This document shows positions 1 through 7,042 of a DNA stretch of 34,300 nucleotides, in pieces. The DNA lies in contig CAMKGM010000033.1 of NCBI GenBank assembly GCA_946412245.1, forward strand, positions 1-34,300. The letters are read 5' to 3'. The stretch comes from an uncultured Bacteroidales bacterium. Its GTDB lineage: Bacteria; Bacteroidota; Bacteroidia; Bacteroidales; Muribaculaceae. Position 1 is the stretch's first letter; the number at the start of each line of letters is the position of its first letter. The notes under the pieces were generated by a model. It saw only the letters and a program-made list of their open reading frames with translations. It searched no databases and was not told where the DNA came from. The position numbers and the translations under genes are program-made.

Positions 1-393
1 GGTAAGATGCACCCCGTTGACAGTAACGAAATCTCGTTCCGTCTGGCAGCCCGCAACGCCTTCAGCATGGCGTTCCGCGAAGCTAACCCCAAGGTGCTCG
101 AGCCTATCTACGATGTTGAAGTCATCATGCCCGCCGAGTGCATGGGTGATGTGATGAGTGACCTCCAGGGCCGTCGCGCCATCATCATGGGTATGAACGA
201 AGCCAGCGGCATGCAGCAAATCAATGCCAAGGTGCCTCTGAAAGAGATGTCAAGCTACTCAACCGCTCTGAGCTCTATCACCGGTGGCCGCGCATCGTTC
301 ACCATGAAGTTCGCTTCTTACGAACTCGTTCCCGGCGATGTTCAGGAGAAACTGCTCAAGGAGTACGAAGAAAGCAAGCAAGACGAAGAGTAA
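1..393 (+). CDS. Elongation factor G, C-terminal fragment (5' end outside window)
   Basis: The reading frame is open from base 1 and ends with TAA at 391-393, so only the last 130 residues are present. They match the end of domain IV and domain V of EF-G: the segments DSNEISFRLAA, LEPIYDVEV, GDVMSDLQGRR and GRASFTMKF are family hallmarks. EF-G is the cytoplasmic translocase of translation. The gene is followed at once by a terminator and not by rpsJ or other str-operon genes, which in Bacteroidetes usually flank the housekeeping fusA. I therefore suspect the second EF-G paralogue (EF-G2 type), but the G domain that would decide this lies outside the window. The tail is acidic (EESKQDEE). EF-G identity is very likely; the paralogue assignment is tentative. 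Confidence 0.93.
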   Translation, partial: GKMHPVDSNEISFRLAARNAFSMAFREANPKVLEPIYDVEVIMPAECMGDVMSDLQGRRAIIMGMNEASGMQQINAKVPLKEMSSYSTALSSITGGRASFTMKFASYELVPGDVQEKLLKEYEESKQDEE

Positions 394-421
394 TCCACTC
401 CTCTGTTTTCAAATTATCAAG

Positions 422-458
422 CAACCGCTCTCCCCTGCCGGAGGGCGGTTGTTTTTTT
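422..458 (+). terminator. Rho-independent terminator after the EF-G gene
   Basis: A 12-bp stem (422-433 with 440-451, one G-U pair, six-base loop) is followed directly by seven T residues at 452-458. It lies 28 bases after the EF-G stop codon and is the clearest terminator in the window. Confidence 0.93.
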
Positions 459-493
459 GACACCATACATTTCAGTTTTCAGTTATCGGAGGT

Positions 494-518
494 CTCGGAG
501 AACTCGGAGAACTCGGAA
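494..518. repeat. 9-bp tandem repeat, about 2.8 copies
   Basis: The unit CTCGGAGAA occurs at 494-502 and 503-511, then partially at 512-518. A degenerate relative (TCGGAGGT) sits just upstream at 486-493. No function is apparent. Confidence 0.8.
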
Positions 519-600
519 TGGCTGACAGCAATGCTGTGAGAAGGATGCTAAGAATGGCAATGAGCGTGGGTGTGCGGCAAAGATAGTGATTTGTTTGGAC

Positions 601-694
601 GTGCTGCGCACTTAAAATTTCCGGGCTAACGCCCTAAAATTATGAAAGTAAAAATTAAAATGGCCATCGCCATTAAAATTCCGGCGATAGCCGG
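601..694. repeat. Cluster of small perfect palindromes in AT-rich linkers
   Basis: Four short inverted repeats follow each other: GTGC/GCAC at 601-611, GGGC/GCCC at 623-634, ATGGC/GCCAT at 660-673 and CCGGC/GCCGG at 681-694, each with a loop of three or four bases. The last three are separated by TTAAAATT-like sequence. The regular layout suggests a dispersed intergenic repeat element and not a terminator, since no T tract follows. Confidence 0.5.
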
Positions 695-758
695 TAGAAC
701 TTAATGCGAATTTGGCAAATTAAGCGAATTTTTATTATATTTATTGAGAAAGATTCTT

Positions 759-766
759 TAAATTTG
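759..766 (+). promoter_or_regulatory. Bacteroidetes -7 element upstream of the plug-domain lipoprotein
   Basis: TAAATTTG matches the Bacteroidetes -7 consensus TAnnTTTG and lies 33 bases before the ATG at 800. No good TTTG is found 20 bases upstream, so the -33 part is weak. Confidence 0.4.
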
Positions 767-799
767 CATTCGGAATTTCCATATTCAAAACACTTTGCT

Positions 800-1219
800 A
801 TGAAAACGATTCTCCACATAACCGCATTCTTGTGCTCAGCACTGCTCATCACCTCCTGCACGACCACAAAGGGCACAAATCTCAAGTCCTACAATAGCGT
901 GACGCAAGCGATTGAAGGGAACTTTAACGGTGTTCAGTTCAACAGTGCCTCAAGCAATCCGGAGAAACCGCCGACGATGCTCATACGCGGAATCGGCTCG
1001 ATCAATGCCGGTACCGACCCCCTATATGTGGTTGACGGTATACCCTACGACGGCCCCATCAACATGATTAACCCAAACGACATTGAGTCAATCAGAGTGC
1101 TGAAGGATCCGAATGAAACCATCATCTACGGATTCCGCGGAGCCAATGGAGTCGTACTGATTCAGACCAAGGGTAGCGCGTCTAAACCCTACGGCGAACA
1201 GGGCAAGAAAAAGAAATGA
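800..1219 (+). CDS. Small lipoprotein consisting of a TonB-dependent-receptor plug-like domain
   Basis: This is a 139-residue protein. The frame is open further upstream, but I chose the ATG at 800 because it begins a clean lipoprotein signal: a lysine, a hydrophobic run, then LITSC with the lipidated Cys at residue 20. Residues about 60-124 resemble the plug of SusC/RagA-type receptors: LIRGIGSIN, DPLYVVDGIP, the INPNDIESIRVLKD segment, and YGFRGANGVVLIQTK. There is no TonB box, no carboxypeptidase-like domain and no beta-barrel, so it cannot be a transporter alone. It ends in a lysine-rich tail. It is probably membrane-anchored in the periplasm or outer membrane. Such stand-alone plugs occur in Bacteroidetes, but I know no settled function. 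It is monocistronic, with its own -7 element and a hairpin just after the stop. Confidence 0.85.
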   Translation: MKTILHITAFLCSALLITSCTTTKGTNLKSYNSVTQAIEGNFNGVQFNSASSNPEKPPTMLIRGIGSINAGTDPLYVVDGIPYDGPINMINPNDIESIRVLKDPNETIIYGFRGANGVVLIQTKGSASKPYGEQGKKKK

Positions 1220-1246
1220 ATGCCTCCCACAGTGAGCAGGAGGCAT
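1220..1246. terminator. Hairpin between convergent genes, probable bidirectional terminator
   Basis: An 8-bp perfect stem (1220-1227 with 1239-1246, 11-base loop) starts right after the stop of the plug lipoprotein and lies 58 bases beyond the end of the convergent DUF1015 gene. A T-rich run follows only when read on the minus strand (bases 1206-1216 are A-rich on plus). Termination is therefore better supported for the minus-strand operon. Confidence 0.55.
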
Positions 1247-1303
1247 CCATAGTATGATTTAGGATATTGTATTTCAAGTTCCTAAAGTGCTAAGCACTTG
1301 GCT

Positions 1304-2548
1304 TTAGCTCAGTTTGTGAATAATCAAACCTGAACGCAGTTTGGGTTCAAACCAAGTGGCCTTGGGAGGCATGATATTGCCGGTGTCGGCAATATTGATA
1401 ATCTGGTGCATGGTCACAGGATAGAGGGCCAACGCCATCTTCATCTCACCCGAGTCAACACGATTCTTGAGTTCGCCCAAGCCGCGGATGCCGCCTACAA
1501 AGTCAATTCGCTTGTCGGTGCGCAGGTCGACGATGCCCAGGATGTCGCGCAGAATGTAGTCAGACGAAATCTTGACATCGAGCACGCCGATGGGATCGTT
1601 GTCGTCGTATGTCCCTTCCTTAGCGGTCAGCGAATACCACTTGCCGCCAAGATAGAGCGAGAAGTTGTGGAGCCGGTTGGGACGATACTCATCAGCACCT
1701 TTCTCCTCTACAGTGAAGTGCTCGGCAATCTTGTCGAGGAACTGCTGCTCGGTGAGTCCGTTCAAATCCTTCACCACACGGTTGTAGTCCATCACCTTGA
1801 GGTGAGACTCGGGGAAGCACACTGCCAAGAGGTAGTTATACTCCTCAGTGCCATTGTGATTGGGGTCGGCCTGAGCCTTTTCCTCACCCACATGAGCAGC
1901 GGCGGCGGTGCGGTGGTGACCGTCGGCGATATAGAGATAAGGAATAGCGTCGAATGCAGCAGTAATCGCATCGACAGTCTCCTTGTCATTGATGCACCAC
2001 AGCGTGTGGCCAATGCCGTCTTCAGACACAAAGTCATATTCAGGCTCGGTTGCCTTGGTGCGGTTGATGATATCTTCGAGCGTTTTGTTGTCGGGGAATG
2101 CGAGGAACACCGGCTCAATATTGGCATTGTTCACGCGAATGTGCTGCATGCGGTCAGCCTCTTTCTCACGACGAGTGAGCTCATGCTTCTTGATGTTGCC
2201 GTTGATGTAGTCCCACACGCTGGCGGCAACCACGATACCGTACTGAGTGCGGCCGTCCATGGTTTGAGCGTAGATGTAGTAGTTATCCTCTTTATCCTGC
2301 ACGAGCCAGCCGTTTTTCTGGAATTTAGCGAAATTCTCAACGGCCTTATCATACACGCGCGGATCGTTCTCCTCAATGGGGAAATCGAAGTCAATCTCAG
2401 GTTTAATAATGTGATACAGAGACTTCTCGTTGTCGCCTGCCTCTTGTCTTGCTTCTTCTGAAGAAAGCACGTCGTAAGGTTTAGAAGCAACTTGCTCAAC
2501 AAACTGTTTCGGTGGTCTCACACCTTTGAATGGTTTTACTTTTGCCAT
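1304..2548 (-). CDS. DUF1015 family protein
   Basis: This 414-residue protein has the length and signature of the DUF1015 family. It opens with the typical start VKPFKGVRPP and carries YIADGHHRTAAA, with the DGHHR motif at residues 209-213, plus TLWCINDKE and the late DFVGGIRGLGEL segment. No signal peptide or membrane segment is visible, so it should be cytoplasmic. DGHHR recalls the motif of ParB/sulfiredoxin-fold nucleotide enzymes such as the archaeal free-serine kinase SerK. In other Bacteroidetes, DUF1015 genes often sit beside serA/serC. A link to serine metabolism is thus plausible but not shown here. It is the third gene of a fur-purA-DUF1015 operon, 28 bases after purA. Confidence 0.88.
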   Translation of the reverse strand: MAKVKPFKGVRPPKQFVEQVASKPYDVLSSEEARQEAGDNEKSLYHIIKPEIDFDFPIEENDPRVYDKAVENFAKFQKNGWLVQDKEDNYYIYAQTMDGRTQYGIVVAASVWDYINGNIKKHELTRREKEADRMQHIRVNNANIEPVFLAFPDNKTLEDIINRTKATEPEYDFVSEDGIGHTLWCINDKETVDAITAAFDAIPYLYIADGHHRTAAAAHVGEEKAQADPNHNGTEEYNYLLAVCFPESHLKVMDYNRVVKDLNGLTEQQFLDKIAEHFTVEEKGADEYRPNRLHNFSLYLGGKWYSLTAKEGTYDDNDPIGVLDVKISSDYILRDILGIVDLRTDKRIDFVGGIRGLGELKNRVDSGEMKMALALYPVTMHQIINIADTGNIMPPKATWFEPKLRSGLIIHKLS

Positions 2549-2576
2549 GATAATTAGTAATTTAGTTGTTAAAAAT

Positions 2577-3854
2577 TTATGATAAATGTGCGTTATTTCT
2601 TATGATTGTCTGCTCACGGTCAGGGCCAACCGACACAATAGTGATGGGCACGCCCAGGCGCGATTCCAGATAATGGATATAGTCAACAAATGCCTTTGGG
2701 AACTGATCTTCAGCGGTTATGTGCGTCAGGTCGGTTTTCCAACCGGGCAACTCGGTGAAGACAGGTTTCACGTTGCCGCCCATATTAAAGGGCACATCGT
2801 GAGTCAACACACCGTCGACCTCATAGGCGTCACAGGCCTTCACCACATCCATGCCGTCGAGCACATCGCTCTTCATCATGATGAGTTGGGTCACGCCATT
2901 GAGCATAATGGTGTAGCGCAAAGCGACCAGGTCAATCCACCCACAGCGTCGCTCACGACCGGTCACGGCTCCATATTCATGACCGATGTTTCTGATCATG
3001 CTACCCGTCTCGTCGAACAACTCGGTAGGGAACGGGCCACTGCCCACACGCGTGCAGTAAGCCTTGAAGATACCGTAGACTTCACCAATGCGCGACGGAG
3101 CCAGGCCCAGACCGGTGCAAGCGCCCGCACACACGGTGTTTGACGATGTGACAAACGGATAGGAGCCAAAATCAATGTCAAGCAACGAGCCTTGTGCGCC
3201 TTCACACAGCACACGCTTGCCCGCTTGCAGCGAATTATTGACATAGTACTCGCTGTCAATCAGCTCAAATTGCTTCAAGTATTCAACAGCCTCAAGCCAT
3301 CGCTGCTCGGCCTCTTGAATATCAGCTTCCATGCCGCAGGCCTTGAGCAACGCCAAATGACGGCGTTTAGCCTTGGCATAAGCCTCATCGAGATTTTGAA
3401 GCAAATCCCCTACCCTGACTCCGTCACGACTCACCTTGTCGGTATAAGTAGGACCGATGCCCTTTCCGGTAGTTCCGATTTTCGCATCACCTTTGAGACG
3501 CTCATAGGCGGCATCAAGCAAGCGGTGAGTGGGCAATATCACATGAGCCTTCTTTGAGATTTTGAGTACTTGTTTCAGCGCGACTCCGCTCTTTTCCAGT
3601 TCCTCAGCTTCTTCTTTGAACAGCACAGGGTCAAGAACCACACCATTGCCTATCACATTCACTTGGCCTTGCTGAAAAATGCCCGACGGAATGGAACGAA
3701 GCACAAAGTGCTTACCTTCAAACTCCAAAGTGTGACCGGCATTTGGTCCTCCCTGGAAGCGTGCCACTATATCATAGTGAGGTGTCAAGACATCAACAAT
3801 CTTGCCTTTACCTTCATCGCCCCACTGCAGTCCTAAAAGTACGTCAGCTTTCAT
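2577..3854 (-). CDS. purA: Adenylosuccinate synthetase
   Basis: PurA joins IMP and aspartate with GTP hydrolysis to form adenylosuccinate, the first committed step from IMP to AMP. The 425-residue protein has the N-terminal GLQWGDEGKGK loop with catalytic Asp13, the NAGHT motif with catalytic His41, and the IGTTGKGIGPTY, CEGAQGSLLDIDFGSYPFVTSS and VTGRERRCGW segments of the family. Its length is normal and all key residues are present. It starts 32 bases after the Fur-like gene and is followed after 28 bases by the DUF1015 gene, so the three are probably cotranscribed from the promoter at 4371-4402. Having a Fur-family regulator lead a purine gene suggests that the regulator may control it, but no experiment is implied. 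Confidence 0.98.
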   Translation of the reverse strand: MKADVLLGLQWGDEGKGKIVDVLTPHYDIVARFQGGPNAGHTLEFEGKHFVLRSIPSGIFQQGQVNVIGNGVVLDPVLFKEEAEELEKSGVALKQVLKISKKAHVILPTHRLLDAAYERLKGDAKIGTTGKGIGPTYTDKVSRDGVRVGDLLQNLDEAYAKAKRRHLALLKACGMEADIQEAEQRWLEAVEYLKQFELIDSEYYVNNSLQAGKRVLCEGAQGSLLDIDFGSYPFVTSSNTVCAGACTGLGLAPSRIGEVYGIFKAYCTRVGSGPFPTELFDETGSMIRNIGHEYGAVTGRERRCGWIDLVALRYTIMLNGVTQLIMMKSDVLDGMDVVKACDAYEVDGVLTHDVPFNMGGNVKPVFTELPGWKTDLTHITAEDQFPKAFVDYIHYLESRLGVPITIVSVGPDREQTIIRNNAHLS

Positions 3855-3886
3855 CTAATTATTAATATTATATAACTTTAGTCGTT

Positions 3887-4351
3887 TTATGTTCGTTTGC
3901 GTTTTTTCTGTTTGCGTGCACAATTGTTACAAATGCCATAAACGCACATCGAGAAGTGCGATGTGTGGAAAGCCGTGTAGGTGCGGGCATTCATGTAGGC
4001 CGACAATTCATAGTCCTTGACTTCCTTGCATTTGCCGCAACTCGTGCACATGAGGTAAGTATAGCTCACATTGCTGATTCGCTCATACTTCATTTGCACA
4101 CCATCAAGAAACAACTTGCGCAAGATACCCGCCTTGATGAGCAATTCCACGGTGTTGTAGACTGTAGCCCGACTCACGTGGTAAGCATCATTCTCCAACT
4201 CACCGTTGAGTTGCTCTATGGTGAATGTGTGTGGCAAGGACAGAATCTTGTCAAGAATAGCAAAGCGTTCAGGGGTTTTGCGAAAAGCCCCTTCTTCAAG
4301 GTAATGTGTGAATTTCTTGATTATCGCGTTATTGCTAAATTGTTCAGTCAT
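3887..4351 (-). CDS. Fur-family transcriptional regulator with a reduced metal-sensing site
   Basis: The 154-residue protein has the Fur layout: a winged-helix DNA-binding region with the recognition segment HVSRATVYNTVELL (58-71), then a dimerisation domain. The structural zinc site is intact (C102-x2-C105 and C141-x2-C144). The histidine-rich strand of classical Fur (HHHDH before the first CxxC) is replaced by SYTYLM, so regulatory metal ligands are missing. His41, His129 and His132 remain. The tail is unusually basic (ARKQKKRKRT). It is the first gene of the operon with purA and DUF1015. A good promoter lies directly upstream and carries a palindrome over its -33 element, consistent with autoregulation. 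Fur-family membership is certain; the sensed signal is unknown. Confidence 0.92.
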   Translation of the reverse strand: MTEQFSNNAIIKKFTHYLEEGAFRKTPERFAILDKILSLPHTFTIEQLNGELENDAYHVSRATVYNTVELLIKAGILRKLFLDGVQMKYERISNVSYTYLMCTSCGKCKEVKDYELSAYMNARTYTAFHTSHFSMCVYGICNNCARKQKKRKRT

Positions 4352-4370
4352 CTCTTGTGTTGTGGTGTCA

Positions 4371-4402
4371 CAAAGTTAGCACCTTTCCACAAATATCTCA
4401 AA
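4371..4402 (-). promoter_or_regulatory. Promoter of the fur-purA-DUF1015 operon
   Basis: Read on the minus strand, TTTG (4402-4399) is followed by 20 bases and TAACTTTG (4378-4371), an exact match to the Bacteroidetes -33/-7 pattern. Transcription would begin around 4363-4366, giving a leader of only about 12-15 bases. Confidence 0.7.
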
Positions 4403-4411
4403 TTTTTGTGG
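4387..4411. promoter_or_regulatory. Inverted repeat over the -33 element, candidate operator
   Basis: CCACAAA (4387-4393) and TTTGTGG (4405-4411) form a perfect 7-bp inverted repeat with an 11-base centre that contains the -33 element of the fur operon promoter. Its size and position fit a dimeric repressor site, possibly for the Fur-like protein itself. Confidence 0.45.
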
Positions 4412-4512
4412 CATTATTTCTGATTTTTAGCACTTCACAACAAGAAAGCCGGGGCTAACACCAAGTCAGTCCCGACTCAAATATCCTAAAATTGGGGTTT
4501 TAATCAAGTGTA

Positions 4513-5418
4513 TTAGAACATCTTCTCAGGGTAAACACCATCCCTATGCAGTTGGGCGAACTTGGCCACCACTCCTTCTCGGTCAGCGCTGTAAGTAACG
4601 CCAAACCACTTGGATTCAGTAGTGAGAACCTTCACTGAGGCCTCGCCACGCTCCACAAGCTCATTAACCAGTGAGGGAATGTAGAACTCAGCCTTAGGTT
4701 TGTCAATGTTCTCGCGCAGGAAACGCACAAAGAAGTCCTCGCTATAAGCGAAATAGTCGGGAGTAAATCCCCAGAAGTTCATTGACACGGGAGTTGCCGG
4801 TTCAAGAATCTGTTTGTTGCCATTCTCGTCGACAAACGAGATTTTGTGTTCCTCATCATAACCAATGCTGGTGCGTTCAACAATCGACGAAAGGAATTCG
4901 CCCTTAGTCTCGCACACGCCGCGCGATACAGTGCCGCTCTCGCTCATGGTGTTGCCCACCTTGAAGCCTACCATGGAGTAATGCCTTGTGCTATCGGGCG
5001 CAAGCGATTGCAACTCGCGAGCCATCACCTCAAAACTGTTGCGACCATAAAAGTCGTCACTGTTGATAATGGCAAACGGCTCGTGAATCACGTTCTTGCC
5101 CATCATCACAGCATGGTTTGTGCCCCAGGGTTTCGTGCGCTCAGGAGGACAAGTGAATCCCTCGGGAAGGTCATTAACCGACTGGAAAACCACCTCGGTG
5201 GGAATGTGATTCTCATACTTCGACAGAATTTTTTCTCTGAACTCAGCCTCAAAGTCTTTGCGAATGACAAAGACCACTTTGCCGAATCCGCTCTTGATGG
5301 CATCATATATCGAATAGTCCATGATGGTCTCGCCATGAGGGCCAAGTCCATCGAGTTGCTTCAATCCGCCATAACGGCTGCCCATGCCTGCAGCCAATAC
5401 AAATAGTGTGGGTTTCAT
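4513..5418 (-). CDS. Sugar-1-phosphate nucleotidyltransferase family protein
   Basis: The 301-residue protein has the nucleotidyltransferase fold of the GlmU/RmlA type. The N-terminal loop is LAAGMGSRYGGLKQL (G11, G13, R15, K20), followed by a conserved INSDDFYGR segment that holds the metal-binding Asp, and NFWGF later. It should transfer a nucleotidyl group from an NTP to a sugar phosphate in the cytoplasm; the substrate cannot be read directly. It lies 44 bases after galK in the same direction, which suggests galactose-1-phosphate as substrate, to give UDP-galactose. That would be a pyrophosphorylase route replacing GalT, for which no gene appears nearby. Alternatives are glucose-1-phosphate or another hexose phosphate. 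The fold is certain; the substrate is inferred. Confidence 0.88.
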   Translation of the reverse strand: MKPTLFVLAAGMGSRYGGLKQLDGLGPHGETIMDYSIYDAIKSGFGKVVFVIRKDFEAEFREKILSKYENHIPTEVVFQSVNDLPEGFTCPPERTKPWGTNHAVMMGKNVIHEPFAIINSDDFYGRNSFEVMARELQSLAPDSTRHYSMVGFKVGNTMSESGTVSRGVCETKGEFLSSIVERTSIGYDEEHKISFVDENGNKQILEPATPVSMNFWGFTPDYFAYSEDFFVRFLRENIDKPKAEFYIPSLVNELVERGEASVKVLTTESKWFGVTYSADREGVVAKFAQLHRDGVYPEKMF

Positions 5419-5462
5419 TGTTGATTATAGTTGTTAATCATTGAATTAAAGGAAAAATAAAA

Positions 5463-6596
5463 TCAATCGCATCGACGGGCGCCATCGCTAATAACCACAT
5501 CAATAACAACGGGTTCATGACCATACTTGGCATTGAACTTTTCACGAGCCACGGCAACAAAGTGATCGTAGAGATCCTCCTTGACCAGATTGATAGTGCA
5601 TCCGCCAAAGCCGCCACCCATGATGCGCGAACCTGTGACGCCACATTCCTTGGCTATGTCATTGAGATAGTCAAGTTCTTCACAGCTCACCTCATAATCG
5701 CGCGACAAGCCATAGTGAGTCTCATACATACGCTCACCCACTGTTTCGTAGTCGCCACGTTCCAGTGCATCGCACACGTCGAGCACACGCTGCTTTTCGC
5801 CAATCACATATTTGGCACGCTTGTAGTCTTCCTCGCCTATTTCATCACGTTTTGCATCGAGCATCTCCATGGTGGCATCGCGCAGTGTTTCAACGCCAAG
5901 CATGTGGGCAACGCGCTCACAAGAGGCACGGCGCTTGTTGTAAGGCGAATCGACCAATTCATGTTTCACTTTAGAGTTGAGCAAAACCAAGCGATAACCT
6001 TGTGGGTCAAACGGGAAATACTCATATTCAAGTGAACGGCAGTCAAGGCGCATCAGGCAATTCTTCTTTCCGAACACAGAGGCAAACTGATCCATGATGC
6101 CGCAATTCACACCGCAATAGTTATGCTCGGTGCTCTGCCCTATCTTGGCCAGTTCAAACTTGTCAATCTTGTTCTCGTTGAACATATCGTTCATGGCAAA
6201 TGCAAAGCATGACTCCAGCGCAGCTGAAGATGACAAACCGGCTCCCAGAGGCACATTGCCGGCGAACACAGTATCAAATCCTTTCACGGTGAAACCGCGC
6301 TTGATAACCTCACGGCACACGCCAAAGATGTAGCGAGCCCATTGCTGCTGAGGAGCTTCATCCTCCTGCAAGCCAAATTCGCTATACTCCTTCAAGTCGG
6401 CTGAGTAAACGCGCACCTTGTCGGTTCCGTTCACGTTGATAGCAGCCATGATATACTTGTCAATTGCGCCGGGGAAGACAAATCCGCCATTGTAGTCGGT
6501 ATGCTCGCCTATCAAGTTAATGCGGCCCGATGACGCATAGAACACAGGCGTAGTACCGAACCGCTCACTGAACAATGCTAAAAGTTTCTCTTTCAT
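5463..6596 (-). CDS. galK: Galactokinase
   Basis: GalK phosphorylates galactose at C1 using ATP. The 377-residue protein carries the galactokinase signature GRINLIGEHTDYNGG (24-38), the GHMP ATP-binding motif PLGAGLSSSAALE (116-128), the catalytic Asp in CGIMDQFAS (D169), and the C-terminal GSRIMGGGFGG motif. Its length is standard. It starts 35 bases after trxA and is followed after 44 bases by the nucleotidyltransferase, so the two sugar genes are probably translated from one message. A 7-bp hairpin (6611-6617 with 6627-6633) lies between trxA and galK but has no T tract. I see no galT, galE or galactose transporter in the window. Confidence 0.97.
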   Translation of the reverse strand: MKEKLLALFSERFGTTPVFYASSGRINLIGEHTDYNGGFVFPGAIDKYIMAAINVNGTDKVRVYSADLKEYSEFGLQEDEAPQQQWARYIFGVCREVIKRGFTVKGFDTVFAGNVPLGAGLSSSAALESCFAFAMNDMFNENKIDKFELAKIGQSTEHNYCGVNCGIMDQFASVFGKKNCLMRLDCRSLEYEYFPFDPQGYRLVLLNSKVKHELVDSPYNKRRASCERVAHMLGVETLRDATMEMLDAKRDEIGEEDYKRAKYVIGEKQRVLDVCDALERGDYETVGERMYETHYGLSRDYEVSCEELDYLNDIAKECGVTGSRIMGGGFGGCTINLVKEDLYDHFVAVAREKFNAKYGHEPVVIDVVISDGARRCD

Positions 6597-6631
6597 TGTT
6601 AATAGTTCTTAATCTATGTTTTTAATATAGA

Positions 6632-6946
6632 TTATAGCAACGCATTGATTTTCTCAGCAAGAATTTCTTTAGTTGTTGAGCCAACGTGACGATCAAACAA
6701 TTTGCCGTCTTTGAAGAAAAGGATTGTGGGAATGTTGCGAATGTTGTACTCGGCCAGCAAATCTGCACCCTCGTCGACATCATATTTGCCAATGAGCACT
6801 TTGCCCTCATATTCCTGTGCAAGTTCCTCAACAATAGGTGAAATGTGCTTACATGGACCGCACCATTGAGCCCAAAAATCAATCACTACGGGTTTTCCCG
6901 ATTCAATTTCTTGTCTTACATTAGTGTCGTCAAAAATAAAAGCCAT
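6632..6946 (-). CDS. trxA: Thioredoxin
   Basis: This 104-residue protein is a complete single-domain thioredoxin. It has the WCGPC redox motif at 28-32, the buried Asp of VIDFWAQ (D23), the cis-proline segment NIPTILFF and the typical end. It has no signal peptide, so it is a cytoplasmic disulfide reductase that hands electrons to enzymes such as ribonucleotide reductase. It lies 96 bases after dnaE, an arrangement common in Bacteroidetes, and has its own -7 element at 6991-6998. It may be transcribed both from this site and by readthrough from dnaE. Confidence 0.97.
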   Translation of the reverse strand: MAFIFDDTNVRQEIESGKPVVIDFWAQWCGPCKHISPIVEELAQEYEGKVLIGKYDVDEGADLLAEYNIRNIPTILFFKDGKLFDRHVGSTTKEILAEKINALL

Positions 6947-6990
6947 ATCTGTGTATATTAAAAAAGATTTTTTAGAAAATTTTTCAGTTG

Positions 6991-6998
6991 CAAAGTTA
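6991..6998 (-). promoter_or_regulatory. Bacteroidetes -7 element upstream of trxA
   Basis: On the minus strand TAACTTTG (6998-6991) matches TAnnTTTG exactly and lies 44 bases before the trxA ATG. No TTTG occurs at the usual 20-base spacing, so the -33 half is weak. Confidence 0.42.
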
Positions 6999-7042
6999 AT
7001 ATAAAATATTTCAAAACTATCTATTTCAAGATAATTTTATTT

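Larger units (their letters stand above)
461..758. other. Non-coding spacer with small repeats and palindromes
   Basis: No convincing gene is present between the EF-G terminator and the small lipoprotein. The stretch holds a 9-bp tandem repeat at 494-518 and several mini-palindromes at 601-694, separated by TTAAAATT-like words. A short minus-strand frame at 673-885 has no recognisable features and overlaps the lipoprotein start, so it is not called. Confidence 0.6.

Noticed and set aside
673-885. Short minus-strand frame over the lipoprotein start
   Set aside because: It has no features and overlaps the promoter and signal peptide of a better-supported gene.
1406-2461. Long plus-strand open frame (351 codons) opposite the DUF1015 gene
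   Set aside because: It is fully antisense to a well-supported gene, and its composition follows from the codon use of the opposite strand. No domain, signal or promoter supports it.
2586-3143. Plus-strand open frame opposite purA
   Set aside because: It mirrors a conserved enzyme gene, with no independent evidence.
4440-4512. Possible terminator after the nucleotidyltransferase gene
   Set aside because: Only stems of four pairs with minimal loops are found, and the T-rich run is poor.
6611-6633. Hairpin between trxA and galK as a terminator
   Set aside because: The 7-bp stem includes the trxA stop codon, but no T tract follows on the minus strand. A processing or pause site is as likely.
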